Assembly (NCBI RefSeq): GCF_051401765.1 | Contig: NW_027480440.1 | Span: forward strand, 3,286,001 to 3,350,000 | DNA length: 64,000 nt | From: Calliopsis andreniformis | Taxonomy: Eukaryota > Arthropoda > Insecta > Hymenoptera > Andrenidae | Direction: 5' to 3' | In this document: positions 38,104 to 49,869 of the stretch, in pieces | Numbering within the stretch: position 1 is the first letter of the stretch | Layout: each line of letters begins with the position of its first letter | Translations under genes and position numbers: made by a program | Notes under the pieces: model-generated | The model's input: the letters and a program-made list of their open reading frames with translations, nothing else | Told to the model about the DNA's origin: nothing | The model's database searches: none

Positions 38104-39100
38104 TCAATCCTCAAACCTCAATCCTCAACCGTCAGTCCTCTTCCTCAATCCTCAACCCTCAATCCTCAATCCTCAATCCTCAATCTTCAATCATCAATAA
38201 TCAATCTTCAATCCCCAATCATCAATCCTCAATCCCCATACCTCAATCCTCAATATTCAACACTCAACCCTCAACCATCCATCCTCAATACTCAACCATC
38301 AATGCTCAATTCTCAATACTCAATAGAACATCCTGAATTCTCATGGTTCAATACGCAATTCACAATATTCAATAATCAAATCTCAAACCTCAAGCATCAA
38401 TTCACAACACTCAATCCTCAACACTCAGTCCTCTCTCTTCAATCCTACATCCTCAACCCTCAACCCTCAAGCGTCAATCCTCAATCCTCAATCCTCAATC
38501 CTCAATCCTCAATCCTCAGGCATCAATACTCAATCTTCAATATTCAATCCTCAATCCTCAATCCTCAATCCACAATCCTCAACCTTCAATACTCAATACT
38601 CAATCTTCAATCCACAATCCTAAATCCTCAATCCTCAATCCTCAATCCTCAATCCTCAATATTCAATCCTCAATACTCTATATTCAATCATCAATCCTCA
38701 ATCCTCAAGCCTCAGTCGTCAATCCTCAGTCATCAATACTCACTCTTCAATACTCAATCGTCAATTCTTAGTCCTCAATCCTCAATCCTCAATCCTCGTT
38801 CCTCAAACCTCAATCCTCAACCCTCAGTCTTCATCCTCAATTCTCAATCCTCAATCCTCAATCCTCAATCCTCAATCCTCAATATTCAAACATCAATAAT
38901 CAATCTCCAATCCTACATCCTTAATCCCCAATCCTCAATCCTTAATCCTCAATCTTCAATCCTCAATCGCCAGTCCTCAATCTTCAATCCTCAATGCTCA
39001 ATACTCAATCCTCAAGCCTCAGTCCTCAATCCTCAATCCTCAATCCTCAATCCGCAATCCTGAATCCTCAATCTTCAATCCTCATTACTCAATCTGCAAT
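38103..39100 (+). repeat. Segment with A block, then partial third copy of the 377-bp unit
   Basis: An A block lies at 38,321-38,440 (EcoRI 38,335), with CAATTCACAATATTC where neighbours have CAATACACAATATTC. At about 38,500 the sequence changes to a segment with CTCAGGCATCAATAC. About 38,640-39,060 then follows 34,830-35,250 at 3,809 bp. Confidence 0.7.
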
Positions 39101-40260
39101 CCTCAATCCTCAATCCTCAATCCTCAATCCTCATTCTTCAATCCTCAATACCCAATCCTCAATCTTCAACCCTCAGTCCTCAATCATGAATTCTCAATCC
39201 TCAAACCTCAGGCCTCAAACATCAATATTCAACCCTCAGTCCTCGTCCTCAATCCACAACCCTCAATCCTCAATAATCAATCTTCAATCATCAATATTCA
39301 ATCGTTAATCCTCAGTCATCAATCCTCAATCCTCAATCCTCAATCCGCAATCCTCAGTCTTCAACCCTCAATCCTCAATCCTCAATCCTCAATCCTCAAT
39401 CTTCAATCCTCAATACTCAATCTTCAATCCCCAATCCTCAATTCTCAACACTCAGTCCTCAATCTTCAATCCTCAATCCTCAATCCTCAATCCACAATCC
39501 TCAACCTTCAATCCTCAATACTCAATCTTCAATCCTCAGTCCTCAATCCTCAATCCTCAATACTCAATCCTCAATCATTAATCCTCAATCTTCAATACTC
39601 AATCCTCAACCCTCAAACCTCAATTCTCAATACTCAACCATCAATCCTCAATTCTCAATGCTCCATATAATATCCTGAATTCTCAGGATTCTATACTCAA
39701 GCCTCAATCCTCAACCCTCAGCCCTCATCCTCAATCCACAATACTCAATCCTCAATCCTCAATATTCAATCCTCTATACTCAATCTTCAATCCTCAGTCC
39801 TCAATCCTCAATCCTCAATCCTCAGTCATAAATCCTCAATCTTCAATACTCAATCGTCAATCCTCAGACCTCAATCCTCAACCCTCAATCCTCATTCCTC
39901 AAACCTCAATCCTCAACCGTCAGCCCTCATCCTCCATCCTCAATCCTCAATCATCAATCATCAATCTTATATCCTCAATATTCAATCTTCAATCCTCAAT
40001 CCTCGATCCTCAATCCTCAATCCTCAATCCTCAATGATCAATACTCAATCTTCAATACTCAATCCTCAATCCTCAATCCTCAATCCTCAATCCTCAATCC
40101 TCAATCCTCAATCCTCAGGCATCAATTCTCAATCTTCAATATTCAATCCTCAATCCTCAATCCTCAATCCACAATCCTCAACCTTCAATACTCAATCCTC
40201 AATCCTCAATCCTCAATCCTCAGTCATCAATCCTCAATCTTCAATACTCAATCGTCAATT
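39100..40260 (+). repeat. Heptamer mosaic with a shortened A block
   Basis: The first part repeats the left part of the 1,370-bp unit (GTCCTCGTCC near 39,240 and GTTAATCCTC near 39,303). A shortened A block follows at about 39,660-39,710 (CATATAATATCCTGAATTC, then CAGGATTC; EcoRI 39,677). The rest is ordinary heptamers with a second CTCAGGCATCAATTC near 40,117. Confidence 0.65.
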
Positions 40261-41050
40261 CTCAAACTTCAATCCTCAATAATCAATCTCCAATCCTACA
40301 TCCCCAATCCCCAATCCTCAATCCTTAATACTCAATCTTCAATCCTCAATCGCCAGTCCTCAATCTTCAATCCTCAATGCTCAATCCTCAATCCTCAAGC
40401 CTCAGTCCTCAATCCTCAATCCTCAAACCTCAAACCTCAATCCTCAACCGTCAGTCCTCTTCCTCAATCCTCAACCCTCAATCCTCAATCCTCAATCTTC
40501 AATCATCAATAATCAATCTTCAATCCTCAATCATCAATCTTCAATCCTCAATCCTGCATCTTCAATATTCAACACTCAACCCTCAACCATCAATCCTCAA
40601 TACTCAACCATCAATCGTCAATTCTCAATACTCAATAGAACATCCTGAATTCTCATGGTTCAATACGCAATACACAATATTCAATAATCAAATCTCAAAC
40701 CTCAAGCATCCATTCTCAACACTGAATCCTCATCACTCAGTCCTCTCTCTTCAATCCTACATCCTCAAACCTCAATCCTCAAGCGTCAATCCTCAATACT
40801 CAGTCCTCAATCCTCAATCCTCAATCTTCAATCTTCTATACTCAATACTCAATCTTCAATCCTCAATCCTCAATCCTCAATCCTCAATACTCAATCCTCA
40901 ATCATTAATCCTCAATCTTCAATACTCAATACTCAAACCTCAAACCTCAATTCTCATTACTCGACCATCAATCCTCAATTCTCAATTCTCAATAGAATAT
41001 CCTGAATTCTCAGGATTGTATACTCAAACCTCAATCCTCAACCCTCAGCC
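40260..41050 (+). repeat. Segment with A and short A blocks, copy 1 of three
   Basis: A at 40,633-40,752 (EcoRI 40,647) and short A at about 40,990-41,030 (EcoRI 41,004), 357 bp apart as in the H units. The segment recurs at about 43,170-43,960 (2,905 bp) and at 44,830-45,440. The EcoRI-to-EcoRI distance is 371 bp in copy 2 and 364 bp in copy 3. Confidence 0.75.
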
Positions 41051-41850
41051 CTCATCCTCAATCCTCAATACTCAATCCTCAATCCTCAATATTCAATCCT
41101 CTATACGCAATCTTCAATCCTCAATCCTCAATCCTCAGTCCTCAATCCTCAATCCTCTGTCATAAATGCTCAATCTTCAATACTCAATCGTCAATCCTCA
41201 GTCCTCAATCCTCAATCCTCAATCCTCGTTCCTCAAACCTCAATCCTCAAGCCTCAGTCCTCATCCTCAATTCTCAATTCTCAACCCTCAATCCTCAATC
41301 CTCAATCTTCAATCCCCAATAATCAATCTCCAATCCTAGATCCTCAATCCCCAATCCTCAATCCTTAATCCTCAATCATCAATCCTCAATACTCAATCTT
41401 CAATCCTCAATTCTCAATCCTCAGTCCTCAATCCTCAATCCTCAATCCTGAATCCTCAATCTTCAATCCTCAATACTCAATCTGCAATCCTCAATCCTCA
41501 ATCTTCAATCCTCAATCCTCATTCTTCCATCCTCAATACCCAATCCTCAATCTTCAATCCTCAATCCTCAATCATCAATTCTCAATCCTCAATCCTCAAT
41601 CCTCAGACCTCAAACATCAATTCTCAACCCTCAGTCCTCGTCCTCAATTCACAACCCTCAATCCTCAATCCTCATTCTTCAATCCTCAATACCCAATCCT
41701 CAATCTTCAATCCTCAATCGTCAATTCGCAATCCTCAACCCTCAATCCTCAGACCTCAAGTATCAATACTCAACCCTCAGTCCTCGTCCTCAATACACAA
41801 CCCTCAATCATCAATCCTGAATCTTCATTCATCAATATTCACCCTTCAAT
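41050..41850 (+). repeat. Heptamer segment partly repeated 1.3 kb downstream
   Basis: About 41,270-41,660 recurs at about 42,576-42,966, offset 1,306 bp, with CCCCAATAATC at 41,314 and 42,620. No island or gene-like sequence is seen. Confidence 0.65.
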
Positions 41851-42470
41851 CCTCAATCCTCAATCCTCAATGTACAATCCTCAATACCCTATCCTCAATC
41901 TTCAATCCTCAATCCTCAAGCGTCAATCCTCAATCCTGAATCCTCAACCCTCAATCCTCAGTCATCAAACCTCAATCCCCAATCCTCAATCCTGAATCCT
42001 CAATCTTCAGCCCACAGTCCGTATAAATCAATTGTCAATCCTCAATCCTCAATAGAATATCCTCAACTCACAGTTTTCAATACTCAATCCCCATTCTTCA
42101 CTCTTCAAATCTCAATCCACAAATATCAGTTCTCATCACTCAACCATCAACACTCAGTCCTCAATCTTCAATCCTCAATCCTCAATCCTCAATCTTCAAT
42201 CCTCAATAATGAATCTTCAATCCTCAATCCTCAATCCTCAATCGTCAATCCTGAATATTCAATCCTCAGTCCCCAATCCTCAATCTTCAATCCTCAGTCC
42301 TCTATCCTCAATCCTCAATCCTCAATCCTCAATACTCAGTCCCCAGTCATCAAACCTCAATGCTCAGTCCTCAATCCTCTATCATCAATCCTCAATCTTC
42401 AATACTCAATACTCAATCCTCAATCCTCAATCCTCAATCCTCAATCCTCAATCCTCAATCCTCAGTCATA
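41850..42470 (+). repeat. 4,016-bp dispersed duplicate, copy 1, with unusual B block
   Basis: This segment recurs at about 45,866-46,486. TGTACAATCC lies at 41,871 and 45,887, and CAGTCATAAATCC at 42,463 and 46,479. The B block (42,021-42,160) begins GTATAAATCAATTGTC instead of AACAATCAATTGTC. One heptamer is gained and another lost between the copies, so the offset returns to 4,016. Confidence 0.75.
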
Positions 42471-43280
42471 AATCCTCAATCTCCAATACTCAGTCGTCAA
42501 TCCTCAGACCTCAATCCTCAACCCTCAATCCTCATTCCTCAAACCTCAATCCTCAAGCCTCAGTCCTCATCCTCAATTCTCAATTCTCAACCCTCAATCC
42601 TCAATCCTCAATCTTCAATCCCCAATAATCAATCTCCAATCCTAGATCCTCAATCCCCAATCCTCAATCCTTAATCCTCAATCATCAATCCTCAATACTC
42701 AATCTTCAATCCTCAATTCTCAATCGTCAGTCCTCAATCCACAATCCTCAATCCTGAATCCTCAATCTTCAATCCTCAATACTCAATCTGCAATCCTCAA
42801 TCCTCAATCTTCAATCCTCAATCCTCATTCTTCCATCCTCAATACAAAATCCTCAATCTTCAATCCTCAATCCTCAATCATCAATTCTCAATCCTCAATC
42901 CTCAATCCTCAGACCTCAAACATCAATTCTCAACCCTCAGTCCTCGTCCTCAATCCACAACCCTCGATACTCAATCCTCAATCTTCAATCATCAATATTC
43001 AATCTTCAGTCCTCAATCCTCAATCCTCAATCCTCAATCCTCAATCCTCAAACCTCAATCCTCAATCCTCAATCCTCAATTCTCAATCCTCAATCTTCAA
43101 TCCTCAATACTCAATCCTCAATCCTCTATCCTCAATTCTCAATCCTCAATACTCAATCATCAATACTCTATCTTCAATCCTCAATAATCAATCTCCAATC
43201 CTACATCCTGAATCCCCAATCCTCAATCCTTAATCCTCAATCTTCAATCCTCAATCGCCAGTCCTCAATCTTCAATCCTC
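42470..43280 (+). repeat. Heptamer sequence, no island
   Basis: Degenerate heptamers with the right partner of the 1,306-bp pair (about 42,576-42,966). No A, B or C block is present. Confidence 0.65.
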
Positions 43281-45450
43281 AATGCTCAATCCTCAATCCT
43301 CAAGCCTCAGTCCTCAATCCTCAATCCTCAATCCTCAAACCTCAATCCTCAACCGTCAGTCCTCTTCCTCAATCCTCAACCCTCAATCCTCAATCCTCAA
43401 TCTTCAATCATCAATAATCAATCTTCAATCCCCAATCATCAATCCTCAATCCTCAAACCTCAATCCTCAATATTCAACACTCAACCCTCAACCATCAATC
43501 CTCAATACTCAACCATCAATGCTCAATTCTCAATACTCAATAGAACATCCTGAATTCTCATGGTTCAATACCAAATTCACAATATTCAATAATCAAATCT
43601 CAAACCTCAAGCATCAATTCTCAACACTCAATCCTCAACACTCAGTCCTCTCTCTTCAATCCTACATCCTCAACCCTCAATCCTCAAGCGTCAATCCTCA
43701 ATACTCAACCCTCAATCCTCAATCCTCAATCTTCAATCTTCAATCTTCAATGCTCAATACTCAATCTTCAATCCTCAATCCTCAATCCTCAATCCTCAAT
43801 CCTCAATACTCAATCCTCAATCATTAATCCTCAATCATCAATACTCAAGCCTCAACCCTCAAACCTCAATTCTCAATACTCAACCATCAATCCTCAATTC
43901 TCAATGCTCCATATAATATCCTGAATTCTCAGGATTCTATACTCAAACCTCAATCCTCAACCCTCAGCCCTCATCCTCAATCCTCAATACTCAATCCTCA
44001 ATCCTCAATATTCAATCCTCTATACTCAATCTTCAATCCTCAATTCTCAATCCTCAATCCTCAATCCTCAATCCTCAGTCATAAATCCTCAATCTTCAAT
44101 ACTCAATCGTCAAACCTCAATACTCAATCTTCAATCCTCAATCCTCAATCCTCAATCCTCAATCCTCAATCCTCAATCCTGAATCCGCAATCTTCAATCC
44201 TCAATACTCAATCTGCAATCCTCAATCCTCAATCTTCAATCCTCAATCCTCATTCTTCCATCCTCAATACTCAATCCTCAATCCTCAATCCTCATTCTTC
44301 AATCCTCAATTCTCAATTCTCAATCCTCAATCCTCAATCCTCGATCTTCAATCCTCAATAATCAATCTCCAATCCTCAATCCTCAATCCTCAATCCTCAA
44401 ACCTCAATCCTCAATCCTCAATCCTCAAACCTCAATCCTCAAACCTCAATCCTCAACCGTCAGTCCTCTTCCTCAATCCTCAACCCTCAATCCTCAATCC
44501 TCAATATTCAATCCTCTATACGCAACCTTCAATCCTCAATCCTCAATCCTCAATCCTCAATCCTCAATCCTCAGTCATAAATCCTCAATCTTCAATACTC
44601 AATCGTCAATCCTCAGTCCTCAATCCTCAATCCTCAATCCTCGTTCCTCAAACCTCAATCCTCAACCCTCAGTCCTCATCCTCAATACTCAATTCTAAAT
44701 CCTCAATCCTCATTCTTCAATCCTCAATACCCAATCCTCAATCTTCAATCCTCAATCCTCAATTCGCAATCCTCAACCCTCAATCCTCAAGCCTCAGTCC
44801 TCAATACCCAATCCTCAATCCTCAAACCACAATCCTCAACCGTCAGTCCTCTTCCTCAATCCTCAACCCTCAATCCTCAATCCTCAATCTTCAATCATCA
44901 ATAATCAATCTTCAATCCCCAATCATCAATCCTCAATCCTCAAACCTCAATCCTCAATATTCAACACTCAACCCTCAACCATCAATCCTCAATACTCAAC
45001 CATCAATGCTCAATTCTCAATACTCAATAGAACATCCTGAATTCTCATGGTTCAATACCAAATTCACAATATTCAATAATCAAATCTCAAACCTCAAGCA
45101 TCAACTCTCAACACTCAATCCTCAACACTCAGTCCTCTCTCTTCAATCCTACATCCTCAACCCTCAATCCTCAAGCGTCAATCCTCAATACTCAATCCTC
45201 AATCCTCAATCCTCAATCTTCAATCTTCAATCTTCAACGCTCAATACTCAATCTGCAATCCTCAATCCTCAATCCTCAATCCTCAATACTCAATCCTCAA
45301 TCATTAATCCTCAATCATCAATACTCAATCCTCAACCCTGAAACCTCAATTCTCAATACTCAACCATCAATCCTCAATTCTCAATGCTCCATATAATATC
45401 CTGAATTCTCAGGATTCTATACTCAAACCTCAATCCTCAACCCTCAGCCC
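43280..45450 (+). repeat. Two A / short-A segments about 1,487 bp apart
   Basis: Copy 2 has A at 43,537-43,657 (EcoRI 43,552) and short A at about 43,908-43,945 (EcoRI 43,923). Copy 3 has A at 45,025-45,144 (EcoRI 45,039) and short A at about 45,388-45,425 (EcoRI 45,403). Both share GTTCAATACCAAATTC, which separates them from the TACGCAAT form at 36,050 and 40,633. The offset falls from 1,487 to 1,480 across the pair, a loss of one heptamer. Confidence 0.75.
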
Positions 45451-45866
45451 TCATCCTCAATCCTCAATACTCAATCCTCAATCCTCAATATTCAATCCTC
45501 TATACTCAACCTTCAATCCTCAATTCTCAATCCTCAATCCTCAATCCTCAGTCATAAATCCTCAATCTTCAATTCTCAATCGTCAATCCTCAGACCTCAA
45601 TCCTCAACCCTCAATCCTCATTCCTCAAACCTCAATCCTCAACCCTCAGTCCTCATCCTCAATTCTCAATTCTCAATCCTCAATCCTCAATCCTCAATCT
45701 TCAATCCTCAATAATCAATCTCCAATCCTAGATCCTCAATCCCCAATCTTCAATCCTTAATCCTCAATCTTCAATCCTTAATTCTCAATCGTCAATCTTC
45801 AATCCTCAATACTCAATCTTCTATCCACAATCCTCAATCCTGAATCCTCAATCCTCATTCTTCAAT
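45450..45866 (+). repeat. Heptamer sequence, no island
   Basis: Ordinary degenerate heptamers between the A / short-A segment and the 4,016-bp duplicate. Nothing further is seen. Confidence 0.6.
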
Positions 45867-46486
45867 CCTCAATACCAAATCCTCAATGTACAATCCTCAA
45901 TACCCTATCCTCAATCTTCAATCCTCAATCCTCAAGCGTCAATCCTCAATCCTGAATCCTCAACCCTCAATCCTCAGTCATCAAACCTCAATCCCCAATC
46001 CTCAATCCTGAATCCTCAATCTTCAGCCTACAGTCCGTATAAATCAATTGTCAATCCTCAATCCTCAATAGAATATCCTCAACTCACAGTTTTCAATACT
46101 CAATCCCCATTCTTCACTCTTCAAATCTCAATCCACAAATATCAGTTCTCATCACTCAACCATCAACACTTAGTCCTCAATCTTCAATCCTCAATCCTCA
46201 ATCCTCAACCTTCAATCCTCAATAATGAATCTTCAATCCTCAATCCTCAATCCTCAATCGTCAATCCTCAATATTCAATCCTCAGTCCCCAATCCTCAAT
46301 CTTCAATCCTCAGTCCTCTATCCTCAATCCTCAATCCTCAATACTCAGTCATCAGTCCTCAAACCTCAATGCTCAGTCCTCAATCCTCTATCATCAATCC
46401 TCAATCTTCAATACTCAATACTCAATCCTCAATCCTCAATCCTCAATCCTCAATCCTCAATCCTCAATCCTCAATCCTCAGTCATA
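45866..46486 (+). repeat. 4,016-bp dispersed duplicate, copy 2, with unusual B block
   Basis: Partner of 41,850-42,470. The B block at 46,037-46,176 starts GTATAAATCAATTGTC. It differs from copy 1 by scattered single bases such as CCTACAGTCC versus CCCACAGTCC just before the block. Confidence 0.75.
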
Positions 46487-47540
46487 AATCCTCAATCTTC
46501 AATACTCAATCGTCAATCCTCAATACTCAATCTTCAATCCTCAATCCTCAATCCTCAATCCTCAATCCTCAATCCTCAATCCTGAATCCGCAATCTTCAA
46601 TCCTCAATACTCAATCTGCAATCCTCAATCCTCTATCTTCAATCCTCAATCCTCATTCTTCCATCCTCAATACTCAATCCTCAGTCCTCAATCCTCATTC
46701 TTCAATCCTCAATCATCAATTCTCAATCCTCAATCCTCAATCCTCAATCTTCAATCCTCAATAATCAATCTCCAATCCTCAATCCTCAATCCTCAATCCT
46801 CAAACCTCAATCCTCAATCCTCAATCCTCAAACCTCAATCCTCAAACCTCAATCCTCAACCGTCAGTCCTCTTCCTCAATCCTCAACCCTCAATCCTCAA
46901 TCCTCAATATTCAATCCTCTATACGCAACCTTCAATCCTCAATCCTCAATCCTCAATCCTCAATCCTCAATCCTCAGTCATAAATCCTCAATCTTCAATA
47001 CTCAATCGTCAATCCTCAGTCCTCAATCCTCAATCCTCAATCCTCGTTCCTCAAACCTCAATCCTCAACCCTCAGTCCTCATCCTCAATACTCAATTCTA
47101 AATCCTCAATCCTCATTCTTCAATCCTCAATACCCAATCCTCAATCTTCAATCCTCAATCCTCAATTCGCAATCCTCAACCCTCAATCCTCAAGCCTCAG
47201 TCCTCAATACCCAATCCTCAATCCTCAATCCTCAGGCATCAATACTCAATCTTCAATACTCAATCCTCAATCCTCAATCCTCAATCCTCAATCCTCAATC
47301 CTCAATATTCCATCCTCAATAATCAATCTCCAATCCTAGATCCACAATCCCCAATCTTCAGTCCTTAATCCTCAATCTTCAATCCTTAATTCTCAATCGT
47401 CAATCTTCAATTATCAATACTCAATCTTCAATCCACAATCCTCAATCCTCAATCCTCAATCCTCATTCTTCAATCCTCAATACCCAATCCTCAATCTTCA
47501 ATCTTCAATCCTCAATCTTCAATACTCAGTCCTCAAACAT
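46486..47540 (+). repeat. Segment sharing 2,403-bp offset with 44,080-44,820
   Basis: TCGTTCCTCAAACC lies at 44,641 and 47,044, and the GTCATAAATCC, TATACGCAACC and TTCTAAATCC landmarks keep the same offset near 2,403 bp. The match ends near 47,220, where a CTCAGGCATCAATAC segment begins. Confidence 0.7.
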
Positions 47541-47589
47541 CAATCCTGAAACCTCAATCCTGAATCCTCAATCTTCAGCCCTCAGTCCT

Positions 47590-47731
47590 CAACAATCTGT
47601 TGTCAATCCTCAATCCTCAATGGAATATCATCAATTCACAGATTTCAATACTCAATACTCAATCTGCAGTCTTCAAGTCTCTATCCTCAAACATCAATTC
47701 ACATCACTCAACCCTCAACACTCAGTCCCCA
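47590..47731 (+). repeat. Block B at the start of domain III
   Basis: It begins CAACAATCTGTTGTC and has AATGGAATATCATC, closest to the two B blocks at 342 and 880, and closes with GTCCCCAATCC. The ATCATC spelling links the left end of the window with the start of domain III. Confidence 0.75.
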
Positions 47732-49060
47732 ATCCTCAATCCTCCATCCTCAATCCACAATCCTCAACCTTCAATCCTCAATACTGAATCTTCAATCCTC
47801 AATCCTCAATCCTCAATCCTTAATCCTCAATCGTCAATCTTCAATCCTCAATACTCAATCTTCAATCCTCAATCGTCAATCCTCAATCCTCAATCCTCAT
47901 TCTTCAATCCTCAATACCCAATCTTCAATCTTCAATCCTCAATCCTCAATCCTCAATTCTCAATCCTCAATCCTCAGTCCTCTGTCCTCAAACCTCAATC
48001 CTCAATCCTCAATCCTCAATCCTCAGTCGTCAATCCTCATTCTTCCATCCTCAATACTCAATCCTCAATCCTCAATCCTCATTCTTCAATCCTCAATACC
48101 AAATCCTCAATCTTCAATCCTCAATCCTCAATTCGCAATCCTCAACCCTCAATCCTCAGACCTCAAGTATCAATACTCAACCCTCAGTCCTCGTCCTCAA
48201 TACACAACCCTCAATCATCAATCCTGAATCTTCATTCATCAATATTCACCCTTCAATCCTCAATCCTCAATCCTCAATGTTCAATCCTCAATACCCAATC
48301 CTCAATCTTCAATCCTCAATCCTCAATTCTCAATCCTCAATCCTCAATCCTCAGACCTCAAACATCAATACTCAACCCTCTGTCCTCGTCCTCAATCCAC
48401 AACACTCAATCCTCAATCCTCAATCTCCAATCATCAATATTCAATCTTCAGTCCTCAATTGTCAATCCTCAATCCTCAGTCCTCAGTCCTCAAACCACAA
48501 TCCTCAACCCTCAGCCCTCACCCTCAATCCTCAATCCTCAATCCTCAGTCCTCCGTCCTCAAACCTCAATCCTCAGCCCTCAGCCCTCATCCTCCATCCT
48601 CAATCCTCAACCCTCAATCCTCAATCCTCAACCTTCAGCCCTCAATTCTGAATCTTTAATCCTCAATCCTCAATCCTCAATCCTTAATCCTGAATCCTCA
48701 ATCCTCAATCCTCAATCCTCATTCTTCTATCCTCAATACCCAATCCTCAATCATCAATCCTCAATCCTCAATCCTCAATCGTCAATCCTCAACTGTCAAT
48801 CCTCAATCCTCAGTCCTCAGTCCTCAAACCACAATCCTCAACCCACAGCCCTCATCCTCAATCCTCAATCCTCAATCCTCAGTCCTCCGTCCTCAAACCT
48901 CAATCCTCAGCCGTCAGAACTCATCCTCAATCCTCAATCCTCAATCCTCAATCCTCAACCTTCAATCCTCAATACTCAATCTTCAATCCTCAATCCTCAG
49001 TCCTCAAACCTCAATTCTGAATCCTGAATACTCAATCTTCAATCCTCAATCCTCAATCCT
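47731..49060 (+). repeat. Heptamer sequence with two C blocks
   Basis: C blocks begin near 48,458 (CAATTGTCAATCC) and near 48,790 (CAACTGTCAATCC). Each has two CAGTCC words, an AAACCACAATCC word and CCTCCGTCC. They recur near 54,648, 55,687, 56,023, 59,882, 60,861 and 61,691. Flanking sequence is ordinary heptamers. Confidence 0.7.
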
Positions 49061-49480
49061 CAGTGCTCAGCCCTGAATCTTCAATCCTCAATACTCAATC
49101 TTCACTCCTCAATGCTCAATACTCAATCCTCGATCTTCAATCCTCAATCCTCAATCCTCAATCCTCAATCCTCATTCTTCAATCCTCAGTACCCAATCCT
49201 CAATCTTCAATCCTCAATCCTCATTCCTCAATTCTCAAGCCTCAATCCTCAGTCCTCAGTCCTCAAACCTCAATCCTCATTCTTCAATCCTCAATACCCA
49301 ATCCTCAATCTTCAATCCTCAATCCTCAATGCTCAGTTCTCAATCCTCAATCCTCAAACCTCAATCTTCAATCCTCAGTCCTCAATCTTCAATCCTCTAT
49401 CCTCAATTCTCAATCCTCAATCCTCAATCATCAATATTCAACACTCAACCGTCAACCATCAATACTCAATTCTCAATACT
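49060..49480 (+). repeat. Segment repeated 7,219 bp downstream
   Basis: CAGTACCCAATCC lies at 49,187 and 56,406. The surrounding CTTCACTCCTC and CAAGCCTCAATCC words keep the offset. The partner is about 56,280-56,570. Confidence 0.65.
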
Positions 49481-49869
49481 CAATAGAATATCCTGAATTC
49501 TCATGGTTCAATACTCACGCGACAATATTCTATAATCAAATCTCAATCCTCAAACATCAATTCTCAACACTCAATCCTCAACACTCAGTCCTCTCTCTTC
49601 AATCCTCAGTCCTCAACTCTCAATCCTCAGGCGTCAATATTCAATCGTCAATCCTCAGCCCTCAATCCTCAGTCCTCAAACCTCAATCCCAAATCCTCAA
49701 TCCTGAATCCTCAACCTTCAGCCCTCAGTTCTCAACAATCAATTGTTAATCCTCAATCCTCAATAGAATATCCTCAATTCACTGCTTTCAATACTCAATC
49801 CCCATTCTTCAATCTTCAAATCTCAATCCACAAACATCAATTCCCATCACTCAACCCTCAGCACTCAGT
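49481..49869 (+). repeat. A-B module 1 of domain III
   Basis: A at 49,481-49,600 (EcoRI 49,495; CTCACGCGACAATATTC is a private spelling) and B at 49,733-49,869. The B block opens AACAATCAATTGTT, an inverted repeat with 6-bp arms, and has the CACTGCTTTC spelling. Confidence 0.75.

Larger units (their letters stand above)
33070..47540 (+). repeat. Domain II: satellite with its own set of segments
   Basis: Domain II lacks the H unit. It holds A blocks with a different spelling (GAACATCCTGAATTC, then TACGCAAT or TACCAAAT), a shortened A block ending in CTCAGGATTC, and duplications of 377, 1,370, about 1,487, 2,403, 2,905 and 4,016 bp. Type-B blocks are scarce: only two, both with an unusual GTATAAATC start. 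Both domain edges are judged from the change of segment types and are approximate. Confidence 0.65.

Noticed and set aside
42019..42030. TATA-box promoter at GTATAAATC
   Set aside because: A single AT-rich word in an island variant, with no initiator, gene or other promoter element around it. Treated as a sequence variant only.
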